A stretch of 64,000 bases of DNA from Fuscovulum sp. (GTDB lineage: Bacteria; Pseudomonadota; Alphaproteobacteria; Rhodobacterales; Rhodobacteraceae): contig CP136571.1 of the NCBI GenBank assembly GCA_035192965.1, positions 1,198,501-1,262,500 of the forward strand, in the 5' to 3' direction. The notes beneath the pieces were generated by a model that worked only from the letters and a program-made list of their open reading frames with translations, made no database searches and was not told where the DNA came from. Shown piece after piece: positions 1-8,126 of this stretch (the first letter of the stretch is position 1; each line of letters opens with the position of its first letter). The position numbers and the translations under genes are program-made.

Positions 1-224
1 ACGGTGGCAGTGGTTAAGGTTAACCCTTTCTGACTGCGTGACGGCCTTGCCGCGCCGGGTTTCGGGGCGCAGAAAGCGGGTCTGGGCCGGGTTGTGAAGG
101 CTGGACGCGGGGCCGTTTCCGGTTTGGCGTAACGGGACTGTCCCGACCCGTGCCGCCTTGACGGCATGGGAGCAAGAACCGGCGTCCCCCGCCGCATCGA
201 CACGCGGCCGACGCGGCGGATGTG
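1..224. other. GC-rich flank beyond the RTX gene stop
   Basis: 224 bp downstream of the RTX/glycosidase gene. No gene, RNA or hairpin is supported. A GGTTAAGGTTAA stretch near 13-24 is AT-richer. Frames crossing this stretch are shadow ORFs of the RTX gene. Confidence 0.35.
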
Positions 225-2213
225 TCAGTCGAGGGCGCGGATGGTGCCGTCGCCGAAAGCGATGTTTTCGACCTGAACAAGATAGGCGCTGCCCTGCGGG
301 CCGGTGACCCGGTAGCCGGCCCCTTCGGGCGTGACGGTGTAGCGATCTGCCGCCTCGGACAGGGTATAGGTGTCGTTGCCTTCGCCGCCGTTGATGCCAT
401 CCTGCCCTGGGCTGGCGATGAAGGTGTCATCCCCCCCCATACCGGCGAAGAAATCTTCTTCATCCGTGCCTGTCATCTGATCGGGGCTTTCGCTGCCGCT
501 TTCGGTGCGGCCTTGCAGGTATTGCGGACCGCCGCCTTCGCCCCACCATGACCCGCCCTCGGCCTGACGTTTGCGCACGAAATCAGAGCGGGGGGTCTTG
601 TCGCGCGAGTGGGACAGGATGCCCCATGAGCCCCAGCGCGACGGAGAGCTGGTTTCGGTGAATTGCATGAACGGGCCTTCGCCGATTTCGCGCCAGCCAT
701 CCCAAAGCTGGGCATAGAGCGCGCCCATTTCCGGGCTGCGGACGAAATCGGCAAGGAAGACGCCGAGTTCTTCGGCCTGCGTTTCGGACAGATCGCCGAC
801 GGCGAAACTGTGGTGAAGGTGCTGACCACCTTCATAGGCGGTGAAGCGCAGGCCATAGCTGTTGGCCATCGCCTTCTGTTCGGTCAGAGCGCGCATCACG
901 GCGGGGATGGAGTCATCGACCTGCCCTTCTTGCGAGAGCAGTTCGAAGATCCAGGAATAGGCCCGGTCGCCCGTATCGCGCATGCGCTGGTCCAGTTCGG
1001 CGCGCAGATCGGGGTTGCCGACGAAGGACACGCCGAAATAGGTGGTGGCGGCCAGTTCTTCGAAGACGGTGGCGGGATCGACATAGGTTTCGGGATCATA
1101 TTCCTGCCAGCCCGGCGCGATGAGCTGCCGTTCGGCCAGCCAGACATGGCCGGCCTGTGTGCCTAGAACGTTGACCAGCCGCGCGGATGCCTCGTCTCCG
1201 AAAACCTCTTCCCAGATCAGCGCAACCTCGGTGGCGCGTTTGGTGTGATAGCTGAAGATGGTTTCCCAATCTTCGGAAACCTCGTCGCCCCATTCGGCAA
1301 TGGCCTGCGCGCGCAGCCAGTTGAACTGCTCGAACGCGGCGTTCCAGGTTTCGTTCGAATTTTCGACATGGGCTTTCAGGCGCGGGTCGAGATTGTCGCG
1401 CACATAGGTGGCGAATTGGCGGACATAGTCGGCGTCGACGGTGTGTGGCATGGTGAACCACGGGTCGGTTCCGGTTTCGTTGGCAAGACGGACCATGAGT
1501 TCGACCGGGGCACCGATTTCCGTCCAGGTGGCGTTTTGCGGGCGGGGCCTGTCGGCCCAGCTTACAGCTGTAGCGTGGTTGGTGTTCATCCAATCCATGA
1601 AGCGCAATTCGCGGGCATCCTGAACGAGGGCCAGCCAATCAGGATGAAAGACGGCACCTGCCTCGGCCAATGCGACGTGATCGGCGCGTAGGACAGAGAT
1701 GGCGCGGATATGGTCGCCCGGATCGATGCCGGTGATGTTGAGCCAGAAGCCGGAACCGGTGGGATTTTCAAAGATGATCCGGTTGGGTGCGTTCCGGACG
1801 ACCTTGGCCGAGCCGCCGATGGTGATGTTCCCGCGGCCCTCATACGTCAGGATATAGAGGCCTTTGCGTTGTTGCGTTCCCAGACTGTCATTCCAGGCCC
1901 AGGTGGTGCGGAGCCCTTCGACCCCGTCAGGGATACGGATCGGATAGCCGTCTTCATCAATATAGCCGCCCTCGACCAGCGTCTTGTGATCCAGTGCTTC
2001 CCATGTGTCGCCGGAATAGGCGAAGAACGGGCGCATGGTGCGGGCGATGTCCAGAAAGGGCATCGCGGTATCCCAGTCCGACAGGGTTGCAAGGCCCCAT
2101 GAGACGGTCGGATCGGCCACGCCTGTCGCTTCTTGTGCGGGGGCGGGTGCGGGAAGGAGGCCGGCGCAGAGCAGAACCGCAAGCGAGGCGTGGAGCGGGA
2201 GAACGCGCGACAT
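225..2213 (-). CDS. Secreted glycosidase-like protein with C-terminal RTX-type repeats
   Basis: The 662-aa product begins with a cleavable signal peptide (residues 1-27, hydrophobic core LAVLLCAGLL, cleavage near APAQ). The middle resembles a TIM-barrel glycoside hydrolase of clan GH-A. A Ser-Asn-Glu-Thr-Trp stretch (N287-E288) fits the Asn-Glu acid/base pair, and Glu461 in FTAYEGGQH fits the nucleophile. Residues about 582-620 carry glycine/aspartate-rich nonapeptide-like repeats (GMGGDDTF, GGEGNDTY), as in calcium-binding RTX proteins. It is divergent from the EPS priming transferase across a gap of about 900 bp, so an EPS-trimming or surface role is an inference. Having both a Sec signal peptide and RTX repeats is odd, since most RTX proteins use type I secretion. 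The exact GH family is not identified. Fold confidence is moderate, function low. Confidence 0.6.
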   Translation of the reverse strand: MSRVLPLHASLAVLLCAGLLPAPAPAQEATGVADPTVSWGLATLSDWDTAMPFLDIARTMRPFFAYSGDTWEALDHKTLVEGGYIDEDGYPIRIPDGVEGLRTTWAWNDSLGTQQRKGLYILTYEGRGNITIGGSAKVVRNAPNRIIFENPTGSGFWLNITGIDPGDHIRAISVLRADHVALAEAGAVFHPDWLALVQDARELRFMDWMNTNHATAVSWADRPRPQNATWTEIGAPVELMVRLANETGTDPWFTMPHTVDADYVRQFATYVRDNLDPRLKAHVENSNETWNAAFEQFNWLRAQAIAEWGDEVSEDWETIFSYHTKRATEVALIWEEVFGDEASARLVNVLGTQAGHVWLAERQLIAPGWQEYDPETYVDPATVFEELAATTYFGVSFVGNPDLRAELDQRMRDTGDRAYSWIFELLSQEGQVDDSIPAVMRALTEQKAMANSYGLRFTAYEGGQHLHHSFAVGDLSETQAEELGVFLADFVRSPEMGALYAQLWDGWREIGEGPFMQFTETSSPSRWGSWGILSHSRDKTPRSDFVRKRQAEGGSWWGEGGGPQYLQGRTESGSESPDQMTGTDEEDFFAGMGGDDTFIASPGQDGINGGEGNDTYTLSEAADRYTVTPEGAGYRVTGPQGSAYLVQVENIAFGDGTIRALD

Positions 2214-3113
2214 GACCTGTCCTTCGTAACTTTAGTTAATTCTATATCTCTTGTAGCCGATTTCACCGGGAAGGGTCGATTCAGAGTTTTTGGCGCTGTT
2301 TGTCCTTTTCGGACATTGGCCCGATATTGGCCGGGCAGGCCCAATTCATTTGAACGGCGGGCCAGTCCCTGCTGGAGATGGCGGGGCGTTTCACGGGTGA
2401 AAAGGGCAGGCGGGAATGCAACCCAAAGGTGATCCGCGCCGATGGCTTGCAGTTTTCTGACTTTCGGCGGCCTGCCGCCGACGGCCAAGCCGCCGGGGCA
2501 TATCTTGTTGGCAGGGGCAAAACGACAGCGACTGGCAGCACGGAAAACCGAATCATTCGGCAGTGGCCCAATAACCGTTGGTTATCATCTTGCGCAATTG
2601 ATCAACCAGAGAGAGAAATCCATCGGATGCCGCGCCTTGGTTTCGCCAGAATTTCGGCCAAGTTGACGCAGGGAAAAATCGGGTCTGTTCCCAATTTGGC
2701 AACGAATAGCCCGAAAACCTTTGAATTATCAGCGATTGCAGGGGGCAATCGAGGCAAAACTATGACCCAAAGGCGGCAAAACCCAAACTTTCGTTTAGAC
2801 CAAGGTCGAAATTAAGATAGGTTAACAAGTGGGGGCAATGGAACGCGGTCGAACCAAACGACCCGACACTGCAAGTAGGAATGACATGCTGCACAAGGTT
2901 CTTTTTCAAGACCAGATGACCGAGCTGCCCGGTCTGCCTGGTGGTCTGCGCCTTCCCGCGCAGCAACGGATTGCGAACACCGGTTAAGGGTCAACGCTGA
3001 CCCGGTTTGCGGCGCGGTCGCGCTGAAGCCGGTTTTCCAACGCGACCTGCCTGACGGCTTTTGAGCTGGCTGGTCGCGTTACGCCAAAAGATCCGCTGCA
3101 GGAGGCTCTGACG
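2214..3113. other. Gene-poor intergenic region at the EPS locus edge
   Basis: About 900 bp between the divergent RTX/glycosidase gene and the ExoY-like gene. Open frames here are short and overlap in several frames, and none has a recognisable product or a convincing ribosome site. Base composition is visibly lower in GC than the flanking genes, as expected for a regulatory region. TTAA tetramers at 2812-2815 and 2822-2825 lie 6 bp apart, close to but not matching the CtrA spacing of 7. Promoters for both divergent genes presumably lie here, but I could not place them with confidence. Confidence 0.5.
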
Positions 3114-3806
3114 ATGAGCACACGAATTCACGATGGTCTGACAGATTTCGAACGTCCCGGGACCGCCAAGCAAGTGGCCCGGACGGCCCCGCGCCGCGGT
3201 GGGATTTACAGGAACGGCTTCAAGCGGATCCTTGATCTTGTGCTTGTCGTGCTGGCCCTGCCCATCGTTCTGCCGGTGGTCGCAATGCTGGCGCTGATGA
3301 TCGCACGGGACGGCCATTCGCCGTTCTACCTGCAGGAGCGGGTCGGGCGTGGCGGGAAGGTGTTCAAGCTGTGGAAGCTGCGCACGATGGTGCCCGATGC
3401 TAAGGCGCATCTGGAGCAGTACCTGGCCGAGAATGCCGAGGCCCGTCAGGAATGGGACGCCTATCAGAAGCTGACCTGCGATCCGCGGATCACGGTGGTC
3501 GGGCATCTGCTGCGCAAGTCGTCGCTGGATGAGTTGCCGCAACTGTGGAACGTGCTGAAAGGCGACATGAGCCTGGTTGGTCCGCGCCCGATGATGACCG
3601 AGCAGCGGTCGCTTTATTCCGGCAGCGCGTATTTCAGCCTGCGCCCCGGTCTGACCGGCCTGTGGCAAGTGTCTGACCGCAACGAATCCACCTTTGCCCA
3701 GCGCGCGGAATTTGACGCCGCCTATGAGCAGAAGGTGACGTTCCTGACGGATGTGCGGGTGATCTTTGCGACGGTTGGGGTTGTGCTGCGCGGCACGGGG
3801 CAGTGA
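3114..3806 (+). CDS. ExoY/WcaJ-type undecaprenyl-phosphate sugar-1-phosphate transferase
   Basis: The 230-aa product is a bacterial sugar transferase of the ExoY type. Such enzymes move a sugar-1-phosphate from a UDP-sugar to undecaprenyl phosphate, starting the EPS repeat unit on the inner membrane. Visible features are one hydrophobic segment (about 39-64), KLRTM (88-92), the block from RKSSLDELPQLWN (from 134), SLVGPRP (153-159) and RPGLTGLWQV (177-186). The length fits the short single-membrane-segment class, not the 460-aa WbaP/WcaJ class. GGAGG-like sequence (caggaggctctgacg) precedes the ATG. It heads the plus-strand EPS block. Which sugar it uses cannot be read from sequence. Confidence 0.93.
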   Translation: MSTRIHDGLTDFERPGTAKQVARTAPRRGGIYRNGFKRILDLVLVVLALPIVLPVVAMLALMIARDGHSPFYLQERVGRGGKVFKLWKLRTMVPDAKAHLEQYLAENAEARQEWDAYQKLTCDPRITVVGHLLRKSSLDELPQLWNVLKGDMSLVGPRPMMTEQRSLYSGSAYFSLRPGLTGLWQVSDRNESTFAQRAEFDAAYEQKVTFLTDVRVIFATVGVVLRGTGQ

Positions 3807-3846
3807 TCTGCGCATGCCGGTGGCGGGTCGCTGGGGTATGTGTTGA

Positions 3847-4071
3847 TCAGTGCGGCGCGCGTGCCTGAGCGGCGGAGAGCGGACCGAAGCCTGAGTGGCG
3901 CTGACCATTTGATGCACGAAGGCCCAGCAGGATGGCGACGGCGAGCAGCGTGATCATACCCGTGACCGGGTAGGCCAGAAGTGCAACCCAGAAGGGCTGC
4001 GACATGGCCAAGGCCGCGACCGAGGCCGCAGCGCCCGAAACCATCGAGATGATCAGCAGTCCGGCCATCAT
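3847..4071 (-). CDS. Small two-helix membrane protein
   Basis: 74 aa beginning MMAG. Residues 3-24 and 28-50 are hydrophobic and can form two membrane helices; the tail after residue 51 is polar and histidine/arginine containing. It lies convergent with the ExoY-like gene (41 bp between stops) and divergent from the ATPase gene. No family was recognised. The position inside the EPS locus suggests a link to the cell envelope, but nothing in the sequence proves it. The frame is moderately convincing because the hydrophobic pattern is coherent and the antisense frames are not. Confidence 0.5.
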   Translation of the reverse strand: MMAGLLIISMVSGAAASVAALAMSQPFWVALLAYPVTGMITLLAVAILLGLRASNGQRHSGFGPLSAAQARAPH

Positions 4072-4645
4072 GCAGTGTTTCCCCCTGCGCCACGTGATCC
4101 GTATGTCAACACCGTAACCTTTGCGTCGATTCGTGGCAAAAATAGGGCGTCATGTGGGCATTAACCGGCGGGTTTCAGCCAAAGCCGTGCAGGGGCCTGC
4201 AAAGGCTGGGAAATTCGGCGGTGACGATCCGCGCCGGGATGCTGTTGGGCGGTGCGCGGTGGGAACTCGCCACCCCCCAGAAGGCCCGGCCCGGTCTTTG
4301 TAAGGCCGCGAGGCGGACATGGGATTGACGATGTGACGCCGCATTCTTCCGTTTGAGTGCGGCCAGTTCGCCCTGACAGGGTGAATACGAGCCGAAAGTA
4401 GTGTTAACCAGTGTTTAAATTTGCTTGGGTCTTGGCGATTCGGTCCTTAGGGGCCTGATCGCGCGGGCCCGTCATGACTTGAACGGATCACGCCCTGCGC
4501 GTGGTGAACTGGATTGAATGCGCATCGTGCTGCCGCTGACTTACATCGTGCTGTGTTGCCCCGTGGACGGTTCGTCGGAACGGGGGGCGTTCTGCACGGC
4601 TCCTTGCCGGGACAATGCCGCGATCCGGCGGGATCGGGGCAGGCC
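4072..4645. other. Intergenic region upstream of the EPS ATPase gene
   Basis: About 570 bp between the small membrane protein and the ExeA-like ATPase. It holds a TTAA-N7-TTAA motif at 4404-4418 in an AT-richer stretch. Frames starting at 4121 (60 aa) and at the TTG at 4514 look like non-coding extension. They have no recognisable domain, are rich in Arg/Gly/Pro/His, and lack a good ribosome site. Confidence 0.5.
4404..4418. promoter_or_regulatory. Putative CtrA-type box TTAA-N7-TTAA
   Basis: The bases read TTAACCAGTGTTTAA, an exact TTAA-N7-TTAA arrangement whose first half is TTAACC. CtrA, the alphaproteobacterial response regulator, binds this consensus. The site sits about 230 bp upstream of the chosen ATPase start and is the only exact full match I noticed in an intergenic region of this window. 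Binding is an inference from the motif alone. Confidence 0.35.
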
Positions 4646-5743
4646 ATGAGAAAAGCGCGTATGTGGAGTGTGATCCCGGGCCTGAGCCGCTTTGTCGGCC
4701 GTGGCTGGACCGATGCCGCCGTGGAAGAAGACGAGCGCAAGGCCGCGCGGGCCGAACCGCCCATGCCCCGCACGCCCACAGCGGAAGAAATCCCGCAACT
4801 GCCGACGGTCGGCACCCGCCGCAAGCCGCGCGGGCAGGCGGCGACCCCGCGGGTGGAACCTGCGCCGATGGCCACAGGCAAGAACGTACTTGCGTCGCTG
4901 GACATCTATACAGAGCATTTCGGGCTGACCGCGCAGCCCTTTTCCCTGACACCTGACCCCGATTTCCTGTTCTGGTCGCCTGCGCACAAGCGGGCCTATG
5001 CCATGCTGGAATACGGGGTGATGACCCATGCGCCCATCACGTTGATCACGGGTGAGGTAGGTGCGGGAAAGACCACGCTTTTGCAGCATCTGCTGCGGTC
5101 GCTGGTGCCGGAAGTGCGGGTCGGGCTGGTATCGAACCCCATCGGATCGCGCGAGGAATTGCTGCGTTGGGTGCTGATGTCGCTGGATCTGCCAGCGGTG
5201 CCCGAAGATACCTATGTCGACCTGTTTTCGCGGTTCCAGACTTTCGTGATCAGCGAGTATGCCGCCGGTCACCGGGTCATCCTGATCTTTGACGAGGCGC
5301 AGAACCTGGACCGGGCCGCGCTGGAAGAGCTGCGGATGTTCACCAACATCAACACCGGGCGCGACGTTCTGTTGCAACTGGTGCTGGTGGGGCAGCCAGA
5401 GTTGCGCGATATCGTGGGCCGCAAGGACATGCGCCAGTTCGCCCAGCGGGTGGCGGCCCTGTTCCATCTGCCGGCGATGGATCTGCCCACGATGCGCGAT
5501 TACATCCAGCACCGCCTGAAAGTGGCGGGACGGACGCGCCGGTTGTTCACCGCGGATGCGGTGACCCTGATCCACGAAAAGACGGGCGGCGTTCCCCGCA
5601 TGGTGAACCGGCTGTGTGATCTTGCGCTGGTCTATGCCTTTACCGCCGGCCGCAAATCTGTGGACCCGGCCATCATCAATGACGTGTTGCAGGACGGGGC
5701 CTTTTTCCCCGTCGACACAGACGACCCCAAGGGTGCGCAATGA
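4646..5743 (+). CDS. ExeA/GspA-like AAA ATPase of EPS locus
   Basis: 365 aa from the ATG at 4646. The frame stays open back to a TTG at 4514, but those 44 codons resemble no family. A further ATG (MWSV) occurs at 4661. The ATPase core shows Walker A GEVGAGKTT (136-144), Walker B ILIFDEAQN (about 212-220) and a VGQPEL sensor-like strand, as in the ExeA/GspA family. The N-terminal motif YTEHFGLTAQPFSLTPDPDFL (about 88-108) is the usual ExeA-type lead-in. Related ATPases sit beside Wzz and tyrosine-kinase genes in exosortase-type EPS loci, where they are thought to assist assembly or secretion. Its stop overlaps the next start by 4 bp (ATGA), so the two are translationally coupled. Confidence 0.85.
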   Translation: MRKARMWSVIPGLSRFVGRGWTDAAVEEDERKAARAEPPMPRTPTAEEIPQLPTVGTRRKPRGQAATPRVEPAPMATGKNVLASLDIYTEHFGLTAQPFSLTPDPDFLFWSPAHKRAYAMLEYGVMTHAPITLITGEVGAGKTTLLQHLLRSLVPEVRVGLVSNPIGSREELLRWVLMSLDLPAVPEDTYVDLFSRFQTFVISEYAAGHRVILIFDEAQNLDRAALEELRMFTNINTGRDVLLQLVLVGQPELRDIVGRKDMRQFAQRVAALFHLPAMDLPTMRDYIQHRLKVAGRTRRLFTADAVTLIHEKTGGVPRMVNRLCDLALVYAFTAGRKSVDPAIINDVLQDGAFFPVDTDDPKGAQ

Positions 5744-7293
5744 CGAAGACGTTCGATCTGAGGTTCTACCTTTCGCTGTTGGTGCGGCGGTTGCCCTATG
5801 TTGTGGCGATCTTTGTCGTGACAACGATGGTGGGGGTGTTTCTGGCCTATACGCTGCCGCCGGTTTATCGGGCCGAGGCGCGGTTGCTGGTGGAAAGCCC
5901 GCAGATCCCCGACGAACTGGCGGCATCAACGGTGCGATCCACCCCGACAGAGGTGCTGATCGCCATTCAGCAGCGCATCATGACCAGCGCCAACCTTCTG
6001 GAACTGTCGCGGACGTTCGACATCTATGCCGAGGCGCCTGAGATGCCCGATGACGCACGGGTGGCCGACATGCGCGACCGGATCGCCATGGCAATGCCGC
6101 CGATGGAATTGCGGACGGGCGTGGTCACGGTGTCGTTCGATGCGCCCGATCCGGTGAAATCGGCGGCGGTGACGAATGCGCTTGTCGATCAGATCCTGCG
6201 GCAGAACGTGGAACTGCGGACCGGCGCTTCGGGCGGGACGCTGGATTTCTTTCAGCAAGAGGTCGAGCGGCTGAGCAGTGAGATTGCGTTTCAGAATGCG
6301 CGCATTCTGGAATTCGAACAGGACAATCGCGACTCGTTGCCTGAGAGCCTTGAATATCGCCGGACGCGGCAATCTGCGCAACAGGAGCGGCTGTTGCAGG
6401 TGGATCGTGAATTGGCCGGTCTGCGCGACCGCCGCCAGCGGCTGGAAGACCTTTATGACCGAACCGGTCGGGTCGGGTCGTCGCTGGAGGACATGTCGCC
6501 GGAACAGGCCCGGCTGGAGGAGTTGCGGCAGGAACTGGCTTCGGCGCTGGTGCTTTATGCGCCGCAGAACCCGCGTGTGCGGGCGTTGCAGACGCAGGTG
6601 GCCGCGCTGGAGGAAGCAGTGCGTCAGCAACTGGGCGGCGGCACCGGTGAAGGGGCGCTGACCACCTTTGATTTGCAAGTGACCGATATCGACGGGCAGA
6701 TCGCTTTTATGGCAGAACAGAAGCGGTTGCTGGAAGAGGAACTGGTCGAGATCCAGCAATCCATCGAAGCGACGCCGGAGAATGCCATCGTACTGGGCGA
6801 ACTGCGGAGCGATTTCGAGAACCTGCGCGTGCAGTATGATCAGGCGGTCCAGAGCCTTGCCGATGCGCGGATGGGGGACCGGATCGAGGTGACATCGCGC
6901 GGGCAGCGGATCATCGTGGTGGATCCGGCAGTGCAGCCGTCGGAACCGGCCGCGCCAAACCGTAACCTGATCGTGGCGGCGGGCTTTGGTGCTGGGGGTG
7001 TGCTGACGCTAGTGATGCTGTTCCTGATGGACCTGCTGAACCGCACGGTGCGCCGCCCGGCGGAACTCGTCGGTGCGCTGGGCATCACGCCGTTCGGGAC
7101 GATCCCCTATATCGAGACGGAAGACGAGCATCGCAGCCAGCGGATGCGGTTGATCGCGGGAACGGTGGTCGCGGTGATCTGCCTGCCGGTGATGCTGTAT
7201 CTGTTCAGCCTGTTTCTGACATCCGGCGCGGATCCCGTCGCCTCTGCCGTTGCAACCCCGGGCCTGACGCAGGCCGGGCAGCCCGAGAATTGA
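5740..7293 (+). CDS. Wzz-like polysaccharide chain-length determinant (PCP family)
   Basis: 517 aa with the layout of a polysaccharide co-polymerase. A membrane helix lies near residues 18-38, followed by the Wzz-type PPVYRAEARLLVESPQIP segment, a long periplasmic region rich in Glu/Gln/Arg heptads (coiled coil, about 160-360), then two hydrophobic segments near 409-433 and 471-493. The proline-rich motif before the second helix (VDPAVQPSEPAAPNR) is typical of the family. It sets chain length together with the downstream CpsD-like kinase. It lacks a fused kinase domain, which is encoded separately. Start overlaps the ATPase stop by 4 bp. Confidence 0.9.
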   Translation: MTKTFDLRFYLSLLVRRLPYVVAIFVVTTMVGVFLAYTLPPVYRAEARLLVESPQIPDELAASTVRSTPTEVLIAIQQRIMTSANLLELSRTFDIYAEAPEMPDDARVADMRDRIAMAMPPMELRTGVVTVSFDAPDPVKSAAVTNALVDQILRQNVELRTGASGGTLDFFQQEVERLSSEIAFQNARILEFEQDNRDSLPESLEYRRTRQSAQQERLLQVDRELAGLRDRRQRLEDLYDRTGRVGSSLEDMSPEQARLEELRQELASALVLYAPQNPRVRALQTQVAALEEAVRQQLGGGTGEGALTTFDLQVTDIDGQIAFMAEQKRLLEEELVEIQQSIEATPENAIVLGELRSDFENLRVQYDQAVQSLADARMGDRIEVTSRGQRIIVVDPAVQPSEPAAPNRNLIVAAGFGAGGVLTLVMLFLMDLLNRTVRRPAELVGALGITPFGTIPYIETEDEHRSQRMRLIAGTVVAVICLPVMLYLFSLFLTSGADPVASAVATPGLTQAGQPEN

Positions 7294-7304
7294 GGTAATC
7301 CATC

Positions 7305-8126
7305 ATGGAGCGTATCCAGTCTGCAATCGCCAAGGGCCGCGCCGCACGCCAGCAGGGAACGTCGCTGACGGTGCCACTGTCGCAACCGCCGGCCACACAG
7401 GACACGGGCGTGATCGCGGCATGGTCGGCGCTGCCGGCGGCCGTAATTGATCAGCGGCATTTCGAGATGGTCCGGATCGTGGCGCATCAGCCCGGCAATC
7501 AGGCCACGGCCTATGATTTGATGCGGACCAATCTGATGCGGCATCTGCGCGAACAGAACTGGACGCGGGTGGCCGTCACCTCGCCCGGGGGGGCCTGTGG
7601 CAAGACGACGACCTGCGTCAACCTGGCCTTCAGCCTGGCGCGGCAATCGGAATTGCGGGTGCTGGTGCTGGAGATGGACCTGCGCCGCCCTGCAATGATG
7701 AAGACGCTGGGGCTGGAAGGCGGGGCGCGGATGGCTGCGGTGCTGGCCGGAACCGAACCGCCCGAGCGTGGGTTGGTGCGGTTCGGAACGAACCTGGCCT
7801 TTGGGGTGAGTTCTGCGCCGGTGGCCAACCCGGCAGAGCTGCTGTCATCAACGCAGGCGGCGGCGGCGGTCGATGCGATCGAGGAACGCTACAAGCCGGA
7901 TGTGATCCTGTTCGACATGCCGCCCTTGCTGGTGATCGACGACACGATGGCCTTTCTGGACCAGATCGACTGCGCGCTGATGGTGGCGGCGAGCGAGAAG
8001 ACCACGGTGTCTGAGATTGACCGCGCCGGCAAGGAATTGGCGGATCACACGACGGTGCTGGGCGTTGTTCTGAACAAGTGCCGGTTCATGGGCGATCAGG
8101 ATGGCTATAGCTATGCCGGGTATTGA
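7305..8126 (+). CDS. CpsD/CapB-type tyrosine autokinase
   Basis: 273 aa related to the kinase half of bacterial BY-kinases, which control Wzz-dependent polymerisation and export. Visible motifs are Walker A PGGACGKTT (about 95-103), Walker A' VLVLEMDLRRP (about 119-129) and Walker B VILFDMPP (about 199-206). The C-terminus ends GYSYAGY, a short tyrosine cluster where autophosphorylation normally occurs. The gene starts 11 bp after the Wzz-like gene, and its last 26 bp overlap the next glycosyltransferase. Confidence 0.92.
   Translation: MERIQSAIAKGRAARQQGTSLTVPLSQPPATQDTGVIAAWSALPAAVIDQRHFEMVRIVAHQPGNQATAYDLMRTNLMRHLREQNWTRVAVTSPGGACGKTTTCVNLAFSLARQSELRVLVLEMDLRRPAMMKTLGLEGGARMAAVLAGTEPPERGLVRFGTNLAFGVSSAPVANPAELLSSTQAAAAVDAIEERYKPDVILFDMPPLLVIDDTMAFLDQIDCALMVAASEKTTVSEIDRAGKELADHTTVLGVVLNKCRFMGDQDGYSYAGY

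Noticed and set aside
2812..2825. TTAA-N6-TTAA in the 5' intergenic region
   Set aside because: Spacing is 6 rather than 7, so it does not fit the CtrA consensus.
4541..5929. Minus-strand frame of 462 codons
   Set aside because: Antisense to the ExeA-like ATPase and the start of the Wzz-like gene, with no recognisable domain and a His/Arg/Gln-rich composition.
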